Shown: piece by piece, positions 43,999 through 51,847 of the stretch
Layout: each line of letters begins with the position of its first letter
Numbering within the stretch: position 1 is the stretch's first letter
DNA from: Streptomyces dangxiongensis
GTDB taxonomy: Bacteria > Actinomycetota > Actinomycetes > Streptomycetales > Streptomycetaceae
Assembly: GCF_003675325.1 (NCBI RefSeq)
Contig: NZ_CP033073.1
Location: forward strand, 1,612,001 to 1,676,000
DNA: 64,000 nt
Direction: 5' to 3'
Notes under the pieces: model-generated
What the model saw: the letters and a program-made list of their open reading frames with translations, nothing else
Databases searched by the model: none
What the model was told of the DNA's origin: nothing
Program-made: the position numbers and the translations under genes

Positions 43999-44033
43999 GG
44001 CGGCGCGCTCGGCGCGGGGAAGATGTGTGGATG

Positions 44034-44108
44034 TCAGCCGGAGACCACAGGGGTGGAAACGATGATGAACTCCTGAATGCGGGCAGCGCCCGTCACCGTG
44101 ACAGTCAT
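44034..44108 (-). CDS. 24-residue upstream open reading frame of rsgA
   Basis: ATG 44108 follows GGTGAGG at good spacing. The peptide starts MTVTVTGAARIQEF and continues IIVSTPVVSG before TGA 44036-44034, 60 bases upstream of the rsgA start. It may be a leader peptide whose translation affects the downstream hairpin. The size makes this tentative. The remaining 43999-44371 sequence, up to the fmdA stop, shows no other gene. Confidence 0.4.
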   Translation of the reverse strand: MTVTVTGAARIQEFIIVSTPVVSG

Positions 44109-44371
44109 CAATGTCCTCACCCCCTGCTTCCTCGACGAACCGACGCTGTTCCCTCGGGAACGGAACACGACCGTGCCCGGGAACGGGGAAACAGTAGCCC
44201 CACCCCAGAGCACGGCGCCAGCGATTAACGGTCGGGCTCAGCCGTACGACACCCGCAGCCAGCGGACGACCCCGGTCCTGGCCACGGCCCGCCCTCACGG
44301 ATCTGGCAAACGGCGATGATGCGCAGGGCTGAGTCGCAGCCGGGACCGCGGGGGCCGCAGCCGGGGCCCGG

Positions 44372-45622
44372 TCAGGCGGTGGCCAACGCGCACTGGCCTC
44401 GGTCGGCCTTCACCGGTCCGGCGGCGCTGGGACGGACCTCGAAGTCGAACATGGCGGTGGGTACGTACAACGAGCAGCAGGCGTTGGGGATGTCGACGAT
44501 GCCGCTGATACGTCCCTCTATGGGGGAGGAGCCGAGCAGCAGGTAGGCCTGCTCTCCGCTGTAGCCGAACTTCTTGAAGTACTCGACGGCGTTGAGGCAG
44601 GCCCGGCGGTAGGCCAGTGTCGCGTCGAGGTAGTAGTTCGTGTCCGTGTCGTGGTCGACGGAGATCCCGATGAAGGTGAGGAACTCCGTGTACCTCGGCT
44701 CGACGTTGCCCGGAATGAACACGGGGTTGGTGGAGATGCCGTACGTCTCCATGCCGCCCTTGATCAGGTCGACGTGGAAGTCGATGAAGCCGCCCATCTC
44801 GATGGCGCCGCAGAAGGTGATCTCTCCGTCGCCCTGGCTGAAGTGCAGGTCGCCTCCGGAGAGCTTGGCATCCTTGACGTGTACGGGGTAGAAGACCCGC
44901 GAACCGCGCGTGAAGTTCTTGATGTCGTGGTTGCCTCCGTTCTCGCGGGCCGGCACCGTGCGTGCGCCTTCCGCGGCGATGCGCGTGGCGAGGTCTCCGG
45001 TGGCCGTGCCCGCGAGTGCGTTGGTGCTGTCCGGCGGTACGGCGAGTGGCGGGACCCGGTTCGGGTCGGTGTCGATCAGCGCCTGCTCGCGGGTGTTCCA
45101 GCGGGCGAGCATCTCGGTGGACGGGGCGGTTCCGAACAGCCCGGGGTGGGTGATACCGGTGAAGCTGATCCCGGGAAGGTGGCGGGAGACCGCCCGCTGT
45201 CCGTGGAAATCCCATATTGCCTTGTAGGCGTCCGGGAAATAGTCGGTCAGGAAGCCGCCGCCGTTGGCCTTGGCGAAGATACCGGTGTAGCCCCAGCCCT
45301 GGCCCGCCGCGTCCCCGGTCTGCTGCGGCACGGGGCCGAGATCGAGGATGTCGACGACGAGCAGGTCGCCGGGTTCGGCGCCCTCCACGCCTACCGGACC
45401 GCTGAGCATGTGAGGGATGGTCAGGTCGATGTCGCGTACGTCGTTGGCGGTGTCGTTGTTGCCGACCTGGCAGTCGGTCCAGTCGCGGCACTCCATGCGG
45501 AACTCCGCTCCCGGCTTGACCATGGCGACGGTGGGGACGTCCGGGTGCCACCTGTTGTGTCCGGGAACGTCCTGGTCACGCATCGACTTACTGTGGTCCA
45601 CATTGAAGATGATCTCTGGCAT
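44372..45622 (-). CDS. fmdA: Formamidase (acetamidase/formamidase family)
   Basis: The 416-residue protein fits FmdA_AmdA: MPEIIFNVDHSKSMRDQDVP, NRWHPDVPTVAMVKPGAEFR, EGAEPGDLLVVDILDLGPVP and HFSQGDGEITFCGAIEMGGF. It hydrolyses formamide to formate and ammonia. It lies 24 bases after amiS and in the same operon as fmdB. A formate dehydrogenase gene 2 kb away on the other strand can use the product. Confidence 0.92.
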   Translation of the reverse strand: MPEIIFNVDHSKSMRDQDVPGHNRWHPDVPTVAMVKPGAEFRMECRDWTDCQVGNNDTANDVRDIDLTIPHMLSGPVGVEGAEPGDLLVVDILDLGPVPQQTGDAAGQGWGYTGIFAKANGGGFLTDYFPDAYKAIWDFHGQRAVSRHLPGISFTGITHPGLFGTAPSTEMLARWNTREQALIDTDPNRVPPLAVPPDSTNALAGTATGDLATRIAAEGARTVPARENGGNHDIKNFTRGSRVFYPVHVKDAKLSGGDLHFSQGDGEITFCGAIEMGGFIDFHVDLIKGGMETYGISTNPVFIPGNVEPRYTEFLTFIGISVDHDTDTNYYLDATLAYRRACLNAVEYFKKFGYSGEQAYLLLGSSPIEGRISGIVDIPNACCSLYVPTAMFDFEVRPSAAGPVKADRGQCALATA

Positions 45623-45646
45623 GACAGCTCCTGGTTTCTGATCCCG

Positions 45647-46285
45647 TCACGTTTGTGCGCCGACGCTTCCGGCCGCCGGGGCGGCTGGGGTCGGTTGCCG
45701 CGAATTCCGGGTGAGCGGCCACAGCGCCCCGAACACCACCACGCCGAACACCGCCAGCGCGATGGCGGTTTCGTTGGGGTTCACCCAGTAACCGGAGAGC
45801 AGCAGCGCCGCGGGAATCGCGGCGGTGACCCAGCCCTGGATCGCCGTGACCCAGCCTGTATAGATTCCGAGGCTGTCCTTCTTGAGCCCGAGCAACAGGA
45901 AGAACAGGAACCACAGGAATGCCCAGTAGAGCCAGATGACTCCGAACGGGTAGTCCCTGAAGATCCGGAAATTGACGAACGAGTACCCCAGGGCCGCAAC
46001 CGCGACGAACAGCGAGTAGTAGCCGACGCCGGTACTGTCGAGACCGGCGAGGAGGCCCACGCCTACATACAGGTAGGTGAAGCCGAACAGATAGATGCCG
46101 GATACCGCCAGGATCCCTCTGGGGTCGCCGGCGGCGACGAAGATGAGATAAGTCGGTGTCAGCACCTGCAGTGCGCCCACGAACAGGTTGAACACCGCTG
46201 CCGCCTTGGCGTCGACCTTGCCGAGCAACAGCATTCCGTTGATGAAGAGCACTGCACCGACGAACAGCAGTCCCACGTTTCCCAC
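45647..46285 (-). CDS. amiS: AmiS/UreI-family amide transporter
   Basis: This 212-residue protein has six to seven hydrophobic helices (GLLFVGAVLFINGMLLLG, VFNLFVGALQVLTPTYLIF, WLYWAFLWFLFFLLLGLKK), typical of AmiS/UreI proton-gated or facilitated amide and urea channels. The position directly before fmdA indicates formamide or short-amide uptake. ATG 46285 has AGGAGGTG upstream. Confidence 0.9.
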   Translation of the reverse strand: MGNVGLLFVGAVLFINGMLLLGKVDAKAAAVFNLFVGALQVLTPTYLIFVAAGDPRGILAVSGIYLFGFTYLYVGVGLLAGLDSTGVGYYSLFVAVAALGYSFVNFRIFRDYPFGVIWLYWAFLWFLFFLLLGLKKDSLGIYTGWVTAIQGWVTAAIPAALLLSGYWVNPNETAIALAVFGVVVFGALWPLTRNSRQPTPAAPAAGSVGAQT

Positions 46286-46318
46286 GAGGACGCACCTCCT
46301 AAGTCCGCGTGGACGCCC

Positions 46319-46597
46319 TCAGGGACGCGGCAACCGCGAGAGCGCGGGGTGCGGGTGCCGCGGCACCCTTGCGCGTGACGGCACTTCGGAGACTACTGCC
46401 GGGGCCTCACGGGCCTGCTCCTCCTGGTCATGAAGGGCGGCGACCGCGTGCGAGGTCAGCGTGAGGCCGGGCGAGGAGTACACACGTCTCGCAGCGCCTG
46501 CGCAAAGAAGGCAGCCGTACACCTCGGGCGCCGTCCCGATCGCCAACTTCACATCGAAAGGCCCACAACGGCTGCATAGATACTCATAGGTTGCCAT
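46319..46597 (-). CDS. fmdB: FmdB-type zinc-ribbon protein
   Basis: This 92-residue protein begins MATYEYLCSRCGPFDVKL with CxxC, and GCLLCAGAARRVYSSPGL with the second CxxC, giving the FmdB putative regulatory zinc ribbon. A disordered tail follows. FmdB proteins are encoded next to formamidase and may regulate it. ATG 46597 matches the family start. It opens the fmdB-amiS-fmdA operon; the upstream 142 bases to the fluoride-channel gene contain the promoter. Confidence 0.88.
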   Translation of the reverse strand: MATYEYLCSRCGPFDVKLAIGTAPEVYGCLLCAGAARRVYSSPGLTLTSHAVAALHDQEEQAREAPAVVSEVPSRARVPRHPHPALSRLPRP

Positions 46598-46739
46598 CAG
46601 CAGCCTCCGGATGCCGGTGGACGCTGGCCAACCCGAGCGGTGCGCGCCGATCAGCGCACGCCACAACGTGTTTCCTACCTTCAAGGAGACGTCTCGTGAA
46701 TCCCCGTGTCAAGTACCGGACGGCCGGGCCTGGACCTTC

Positions 46740-47108
46740 TCAGAACGACCCGATGGCAAGCGCCGCCGCTGCTGCCGCAAGACCCACCGCGAGACTCGAA
46801 GCGGCGTACAGCAGGGACTTGCCGACCTGCCCCTTCTCGCACAGGTGGACCAGCTCGTAACTGAATGTGGAGAACGTCGTATAGGCGCCGCAGAAACCGA
46901 CGCCGGCGATGGTCACGACCTGCTCCGGCAGTGCGTGCCGTGCGCCGAGGCCCACCAGAAGCCCCAGCACGAACGAGCCGCTCACATTGATCAGCCAGGT
47001 GCCGCGCGGGAACACGCCGGGGCTCCGGTACTGCACGTACTGGCCGAGGACGTAACGCGCAACCGCCCCGACCGCGGCCGCCGCACCGACGGCGAGCATG
47101 ATGATCAC
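46740..47108 (-). CDS. crcB: FluC/CrcB fluoride channel subunit (second)
   Basis: The 122-residue protein has four transmembrane helices and the family signatures VGAVARYVLG, WLINVSGSFVLGLLVG and GFCGAYTTFSTFSYE. FluC channels are dual-topology dimers exporting fluoride; two unequal subunit genes in tandem usually form a heterodimer. The GTG at 47108 overlaps the stop of the upstream crcB copy (GTGA), so translation is coupled. Confidence 0.92.
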   Translation of the reverse strand: MIIMLAVGAAAAVGAVARYVLGQYVQYRSPGVFPRGTWLINVSGSFVLGLLVGLGARHALPEQVVTIAGVGFCGAYTTFSTFSYELVHLCEKGQVGKSLLYAASSLAVGLAAAAAALAIGSF

Positions 47109-47614
47109 CGCACCCACCACCCGTGTCGGCGGGCGCGCCCACGCCGCGCGTCGAGCCGTGTGAGCCGGGCCGACGTCAGCCGACCGATGGCCAGGCCCAG
47201 AACAGTGGCGGCCGCCCCGGCGAAGAGGCTCCCGACGATGTTCGACGCCGCAGCCGCGTAGTGGCCGTGGCCCAGCAGGCGATCGGTGTCGACCATCCAG
47301 GTCGAGAAGGTGGTGAAGGCGCCGAGGAAGCCGACGGCGGCGAACGGCCGCACGTACCGGGTCGGCGGCCAGGCCTCGATCACATGGACGAGCAGCAGCG
47401 CCAGCGCGAACGATCCGGACACGTTGATGGCGAACGTCGTCCACGGGAACGTCGCCCCAGGCGCGGGGAAGGCCAGCCCCAGCGCGTAACGGGCCGTCCC
47501 GCCCAGCAGGCCGCCGAGCGCGACCGCCGCCAGGACGCCCCCGCGCAGATGCGCGCGGAACGGCTCCCGAACTCCCGTCACAGACCTCATCTCAATAGCC
47601 GCATCCCTATCCAT
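47105..47614 (-). CDS. crcB: FluC/CrcB fluoride channel subunit (first)
   Basis: This 169-residue subunit has GGLLGGTARYALGLAF, FAINVSGSFALALLLVHV and GFLGAFTTFSTWMVD, the conserved FluC pore segments, plus a 40-residue basic C-terminal extension lacking in its partner. ATG 47614 has GGGGAGG upstream; an internal ATG at 47590 is an alternative. It is divergent from formate dehydrogenase, with 138 bases of shared promoter region and a tandem ACCGGT pair. Confidence 0.9.
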   Translation of the reverse strand: MDRDAAIEMRSVTGVREPFRAHLRGGVLAAVALGGLLGGTARYALGLAFPAPGATFPWTTFAINVSGSFALALLLVHVIEAWPPTRYVRPFAAVGFLGAFTTFSTWMVDTDRLLGHGHYAAAASNIVGSLFAGAAATVLGLAIGRLTSARLTRLDARRGRARRHGWWVR

Positions 47615-47752
47615 CGAAACACCTCCCCATTATCCCCGGGGATTGCAGCGCCGACGCACACTCGACTAGAATTCAAGATCATCGGCGTTCGACCGGTTGA
47701 CCGGTGCTCTACCCGTTCACCGGAGCAGTGGCCCCACCGATGGAGGACGGCC

Positions 47753-48916
47753 ATGGCAAAAATCCTTGCGGTGCTCTATCCGGATCCCGTGGGCGGTTAT
47801 CCTCCCGACTACGCCCGCGACGAGATTCCCACCATCACCGGCTACCCGGGCGGTCAGACCGCGCCGACCCCGCAGGCCGTCGATTTCACCCCGGGGCACC
47901 TCCTCGGCTGCGTCTCCGGAGGACTGGGACTGCGCCGGTTCCTGGAGGACCGGGGTCACACCTTCGTCGTCACGAGCGACAAGGAAGGGGCGGACTCCAC
48001 CCTGGACCGCGAGCTTCCCGACACCGACGTGGTCATCTCGCAGCCGTTCTGGCCCGCCTATCTGACCCCCGAGCGCATCGCCGCGGCTCCCCGGCTCAGA
48101 CTCGCGATCACCGCGGGGATCGGGTCGGACCACGTCGATCTGCCGAGCGCCATCTCCCAGGGCATGACCGTGGCCGAGGTGACTTTCAGCAACAGCATCA
48201 GTGTGTCGGAGCACGCCGTGATGCAGATCCTCACCCTGGTGCACAACTACATGCCGGCTCACGAGTGGGTGACCACCAAGAAGGGCTGGAACATCGCCGA
48301 CAGCGTCTCGCGCGCCTACGACCTCGAAGGCATGGACGTCGGCGTCCTCGGCTCCGGCCGTATCGGCCAGGCGGTACTGCGCCGCCTCAAGCCGTTCGAC
48401 GTCACGCTGCACTACTGCGACGTGCACCGGCTGTCCAAGGAGGTGGAGGAGGAACTGGAGCTGACCTGGCATCCCGACGCCCGTTCGCTGGCCTCCTCCG
48501 TCGATGTGCTGTCGATCCACACTCCGCTGCATCCACAGACGAAGAACCTCTTCGACGACGAGCTGATCGGGGCCATGAAGCGCGGTTCGTACATCGTCAA
48601 CACCGCACGGGCGCTCATCGTCAGCCGGGACGCCGTGGTGCGGGCCCTCAACAGCGGCCAACTGGCCGGTTACGCCGGTGACGTCTGGTACCCGCAGCCG
48701 CCACCGCCCGACCATCCCTGGCGCACCATGCCGTACGAGGCGATGACGCCGCACGTGTCCGGGTCGACCCTCTCGGCGCAGGCACGCTACGCGGCCGGTA
48801 CGCGGGAGATCCTGGAGTGCTGGCTCGACGGGCACCCCATCCGCCCGGAGTACCTGATCGTCGAAGGTGGCGGGCTGGCCGGGACGGGAGCGAGCTCCTA
48901 CACGGTCGCCGGATGA
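47753..48916 (+). CDS. fdh: NAD-dependent formate dehydrogenase
   Basis: The 387-residue D-2-hydroxyacid-dehydrogenase-type enzyme matches bacterial formate dehydrogenases. It has an N-terminal MAKILAVLYPDPVGGYPPDY, PFWPAYLTPERIAAAPRLRL, GIGSDHVDL, NSISVSEHAVMQILTLVHNY, NAD loop VLGSGRIGQ, catalytic Arg near VNTARALIVSRDAV and catalytic His in TPHVSGSTLSAQARYA. It oxidises formate to CO2 with NAD. The substrate would come from the nearby formamidase. ATG 47753 was chosen; the longer frame lies across the divergent crcB gene. Confidence 0.92.
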   Translation: MAKILAVLYPDPVGGYPPDYARDEIPTITGYPGGQTAPTPQAVDFTPGHLLGCVSGGLGLRRFLEDRGHTFVVTSDKEGADSTLDRELPDTDVVISQPFWPAYLTPERIAAAPRLRLAITAGIGSDHVDLPSAISQGMTVAEVTFSNSISVSEHAVMQILTLVHNYMPAHEWVTTKKGWNIADSVSRAYDLEGMDVGVLGSGRIGQAVLRRLKPFDVTLHYCDVHRLSKEVEEELELTWHPDARSLASSVDVLSIHTPLHPQTKNLFDDELIGAMKRGSYIVNTARALIVSRDAVVRALNSGQLAGYAGDVWYPQPPPPDHPWRTMPYEAMTPHVSGSTLSAQARYAAGTREILECWLDGHPIRPEYLIVEGGGLAGTGASSYTVAG

Positions 48917-49137
48917 CCGCCACGGGCGGAAGTGACATCCGGCGGACAAGAAATCAGCCGAAGATTCAATAGAAGATCCACCACCCCGGCTGTGAGCCGA
49001 TTCACGCACGATTTACTGGACGGGCACAGGCGAGGCCTTTAGCGTCCGTAAATAGATTGTTCCTCATTACGCGGAGATACCGGCGCCGCGCGTAATCTCT
49101 CGCAAGAAGACCAGGCGTACGCCGGGAAGGTGGATCA

Positions 49138-49566
49138 GTGAGTATGGATGCAGTGTGGGTCCGGGGCGTGACCGGCATTCAGATGCACCACGTGACCGAC
49201 CTTCAGGATGCCGGCAGGTTTCTGGGCAACGCAGCGATGGCACTGCGGGCCGCGCACGTAAGGACCGGCGCCGACCGGTACTCCGGCATCGCTGCCGAGC
49301 TCAAGGCTCTGGTGGAGCGAGTGCGGGAGTTGGAGGAGGAGGCGCGGTCGAGCATGCACGACCTGCACTCCACCGACCCCGATCGGTTCGTCCGCTGCCG
49401 GGACGGCCATGAGCCGTGGCCCGGCGAGATCGCGGCAGGATTCATCCCGCGCCACACGTGCAAGGACGAGTGCCTCTACCACGACCGCGAGGTTCTCGAC
49501 GCCATCATGCAGTGCACCTGCGGACGGCCGCCGTGCCGGGCCTGTGAGATCGGCGGGAGGCTCTGA
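49138..49566 (+). CDS. Hypothetical cysteine-rich small protein
   Basis: The 142-residue protein is unrecognised. The first 95 residues are helical with an acidic coiled-coil segment (ELKALVERVRELEEEARSSM). The C-terminus has clustered metal-ligand-like residues: RHTCKDECLYH, then MQCTCGRPPCRACEIG, suggesting a zinc-binding module. GTG 49138 has GGGAAGG upstream; ATG 49144 is the alternative. The region 48917-49137 before it has no clear gene. It overlaps nothing and ends just before the rsgA relic on the other strand. Confidence 0.6.
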   Translation: MSMDAVWVRGVTGIQMHHVTDLQDAGRFLGNAAMALRAAHVRTGADRYSGIAAELKALVERVRELEEEARSSMHDLHSTDPDRFVRCRDGHEPWPGEIAAGFIPRHTCKDECLYHDREVLDAIMQCTCGRPPCRACEIGGRL

Positions 49567-49579
49567 CGAGCCCCGGGCC

Positions 49580-49873
49580 TCCCGCGGCCGAGGTCGAGTT
49601 CCACGGCCGGGACACGGCGGCGACGACGTGGTCCACGTTGGCGGCGAGGAGCTGCCCCTCGGACCGCTTGGAGGGGGTGGAGCGGACGAAGGCGGTGCGG
49701 CGCGGCGGATACGCGCGGACGTAGCGGGGATTGCCGTAGGGGTCGACGGCAACCCAGTCGCCGGTGCACACGACCCGGCCGGGCGGGAGCCCGTCGGCCG
49801 CGTGGGGGGCGAACGCGTCGGCCCGGTCCTCGTCCCAGCCGTAGCGGGCGAGGGTGGCGGAGGTGGAAGTCAA
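49580..49873 (-). pseudogene. Decayed second copy of rsgA, 5' part only
   Basis: From TTG 49873 the sequence LARYGWDEDRADAFAP, then PRRTAFVRSTPSKRSEGQLL and AANVDHVVAAVS follow the RsgA N-terminus closely. Some 37 residues of the OB domain are missing between PGRVV and CTGDWVAVD. Near 49598 a frame change is needed to read AVELDLGR, and after that homology stops, so the GTPase domain is gone. The leader hairpin ACCCT-GTGA-AGGGT before the TTG is kept at the same distance as in the intact gene at 43973. Confidence 0.8.
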
Positions 49874-50003
49874 GTTAGACCCTTCACAGGGTGGCCCCGG
49901 GCGGGCGCGTCGGATGCGCGGTCGGTTCAGCCGGTGGCCGCTTTATCGGCACGCCCGGGGCCGCCTTTTCCCTCCGCACCCTCCCGCTCTCACTTCCGCG
50001 ACG

Positions 50004-51530
50004 TCAGCGCGTTGCGCAGGCGGCGCCGTTGAGGGTGAAGGCGTCCGGTGTCCGGTTCGCGTCTCGCCAGGAGCCGATGAACCCGAAGGACACGGTGCCG
50101 TGCGCCGCCACGGTTCTGTTGTAGTCGGCGGCGGTGGCGGTGACGCGGGAGCCGTCCTGGTGAACGGTGGCATCCCACATGTTGCCGACCTGCTGGCCGT
50201 CGCGGAAGGACCAGGACACCCGCCAGCCGGTGAGGGCCCGGTCGGTGGTGACGGTCACGGTGGCCTGGAAGCCGTCGGGCCACTGGCCGACCAGGTGGTA
50301 CGCGATCCGGCAGCCGGTGGTGCGCGCAGTGGCGGGGGCGCTCGTGGGGCGGGGCCCGCGGGTGGCGGAGGCGCTCGTGGGGCGAGGCCTGCGCGTGGCG
50401 GAGGAAGTGCCCTGTGGTTCGGGGTCCGGTTTCTCCCGCACGGGCGCGGTCGCGGTGCCGGCCGCGGAAGGAGTCGCGGACGGCGTGGCGGACGGTGGTG
50501 CGGTGGTGGCCGGGCGGACGGTGGTGCGGGGGGCGCCGCGGTCGGCGGCCGTCTGCCGGTTGTCGCGGGCGGCGGCGACGCCGTCGCCGGAGCCGCCGAA
50601 GGGCATCATCGACACGCCGAGTGCCAGCGCCGACAGCAGGACCGCGGCGGCGAGCAGTCCGCCGCGCACGACGCGGCTGCGGCCCGTACCTTCCTCGGAT
50701 TCCCCCGTGCCGGGTCCGGGCGGGCCGGGGCGGCCCGCGCCGAGGCGGACCTCGGCGGCACGGCGACGGCGTTCCAGGTAGGCGAGGCCGCCCCAGCCGA
50801 TCACCCCGCCGGCCAGCGCGGCGGGCAGGCCGCCGCCGTGCAGGCGCAGGCAGGCGGCGGCCTCGGCGCACTGCACGCAGGTCGCGAGGTGCCGGGAGAG
50901 GTCGCCGGGGGTCTCGGCGGCGGCCGAACGGGTGACCGCGTCCAGCAGGCGGGCGTAGGAGCGGCACTCGGCGTCCGTCAGGGAGTCGAGGTGGGCGCGG
51001 TGGCAGCGGTCCCGGAACAGGGTGCGTACCTGGTCGAGTTCACCGGCGGCGGTGGCCGGGTCCAGGCCGAGCCGGCGGGCCACGATGGGCAGGGGCAGCG
51101 CCTCCACCTCGGCCAGCCACAGCAGCGCGGCGTCGGCCTCCTGCATGTCCCGCAGGCCGCGCAGCGCGACCGGGCGTCGCAGGGGCGGTCCCGTGAAGCG
51201 GGCCGCGCCGGACGAGTTGAGCCACAGTCTCAGGTCGGGGTCGAGTCTGTGTCCCTGCCCGCCGGACTCCCAGGCCGCCGCGGTGGTGCGTACGGCGGTG
51301 AGCAGCGCCGGGATCGTGGGCAGCCGGGCGGTGCGGCGGCCTGCGCCGCGCACGTGGGGGCCGGCGGCGGCGCGGACCTCGCGCATGCCGAGCGTGAACG
51401 CCTCGGTCGCCAACTGGTGGGCCGTCAGGGAGCCCGAGGTGCACAGGTCCGCGTACGAGAGCACCGCGTCCCAGCACTCCGCGAACAGCGCGGCCTCGGT
51501 GTCGTCCTGGGGGGTCGGCAGGTCGGGCAT
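50004..51530 (-). CDS. Sigma-like region, zinc finger, membrane helix and CBM2 fusion
   Basis: The product is 508 residues. The N-terminal 200 resemble the helical regions of ECF sigma factors (LPLPIVARRLGLDPATAAGE). They are followed by an anti-sigma-type zinc finger HLATCVQC, a membrane helix near 290 (GLLAAAVLLSALALGVSMM) and a threonine/serine/proline linker. A C-terminal family 2 carbohydrate-binding module from about 400 has CRIAYHLVGQWPDGFQATVT and TGWRVSWSFRDGQQVGNMWD. The CBM should lie outside the membrane. A signal-transduction role sensing cellulose or chitin is inferred. ATG 51530 follows CAGGAGT. Confidence 0.82.
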   Translation of the reverse strand: MPDLPTPQDDTEAALFAECWDAVLSYADLCTSGSLTAHQLATEAFTLGMREVRAAAGPHVRGAGRRTARLPTIPALLTAVRTTAAAWESGGQGHRLDPDLRLWLNSSGAARFTGPPLRRPVALRGLRDMQEADAALLWLAEVEALPLPIVARRLGLDPATAAGELDQVRTLFRDRCHRAHLDSLTDAECRSYARLLDAVTRSAAAETPGDLSRHLATCVQCAEAAACLRLHGGGLPAALAGGVIGWGGLAYLERRRRAAEVRLGAGRPGPPGPGTGESEEGTGRSRVVRGGLLAAAVLLSALALGVSMMPFGGSGDGVAAARDNRQTAADRGAPRTTVRPATTAPPSATPSATPSAAGTATAPVREKPDPEPQGTSSATRRPRPTSASATRGPRPTSAPATARTTGCRIAYHLVGQWPDGFQATVTVTTDRALTGWRVSWSFRDGQQVGNMWDATVHQDGSRVTATAADYNRTVAAHGTVSFGFIGSWRDANRTPDAFTLNGAACATR

Positions 51531-51847
51531 GGGACTCCTGCATCCACGTGCGAGTCAACTCACCAGAGGGGGAGTGGAGTTGTAGGGGACCTCGCGGGAG
51601 GACACAGAGCCTTTCACGCCTCCGACACAACTGACAAGCTGCCTGTTCACATCCGGTGACCGAAGGTCATGAACCTGACGCGCGGCACGACGGGCCCGTG
51701 GCTCCCCCCTCCGGTACGGACGCGGACGCGGCCCCGTTCACCGGCCGCACCCGCGGGCCGTCCCACACGACCGCACCCTCACCAACGCGCCCACACCACC
51801 GCCCCCGCGCACCGCGACCGGCACCCGACATCGGGCGTCCGGCGGGG
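51531..51847. other. Intergenic region, nothing recognised beyond the promoter of the CBM2 gene
   Basis: The minus-strand promoter of the fusion-protein gene should lie in 51540-51650, where TTGTGTCGGAGGCG and TTGACTCG-like stretches occur. No repeat or small gene is evident. The plus-strand frame through 51656-51840 is proline/arginine-rich noise. Confidence 0.3.
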
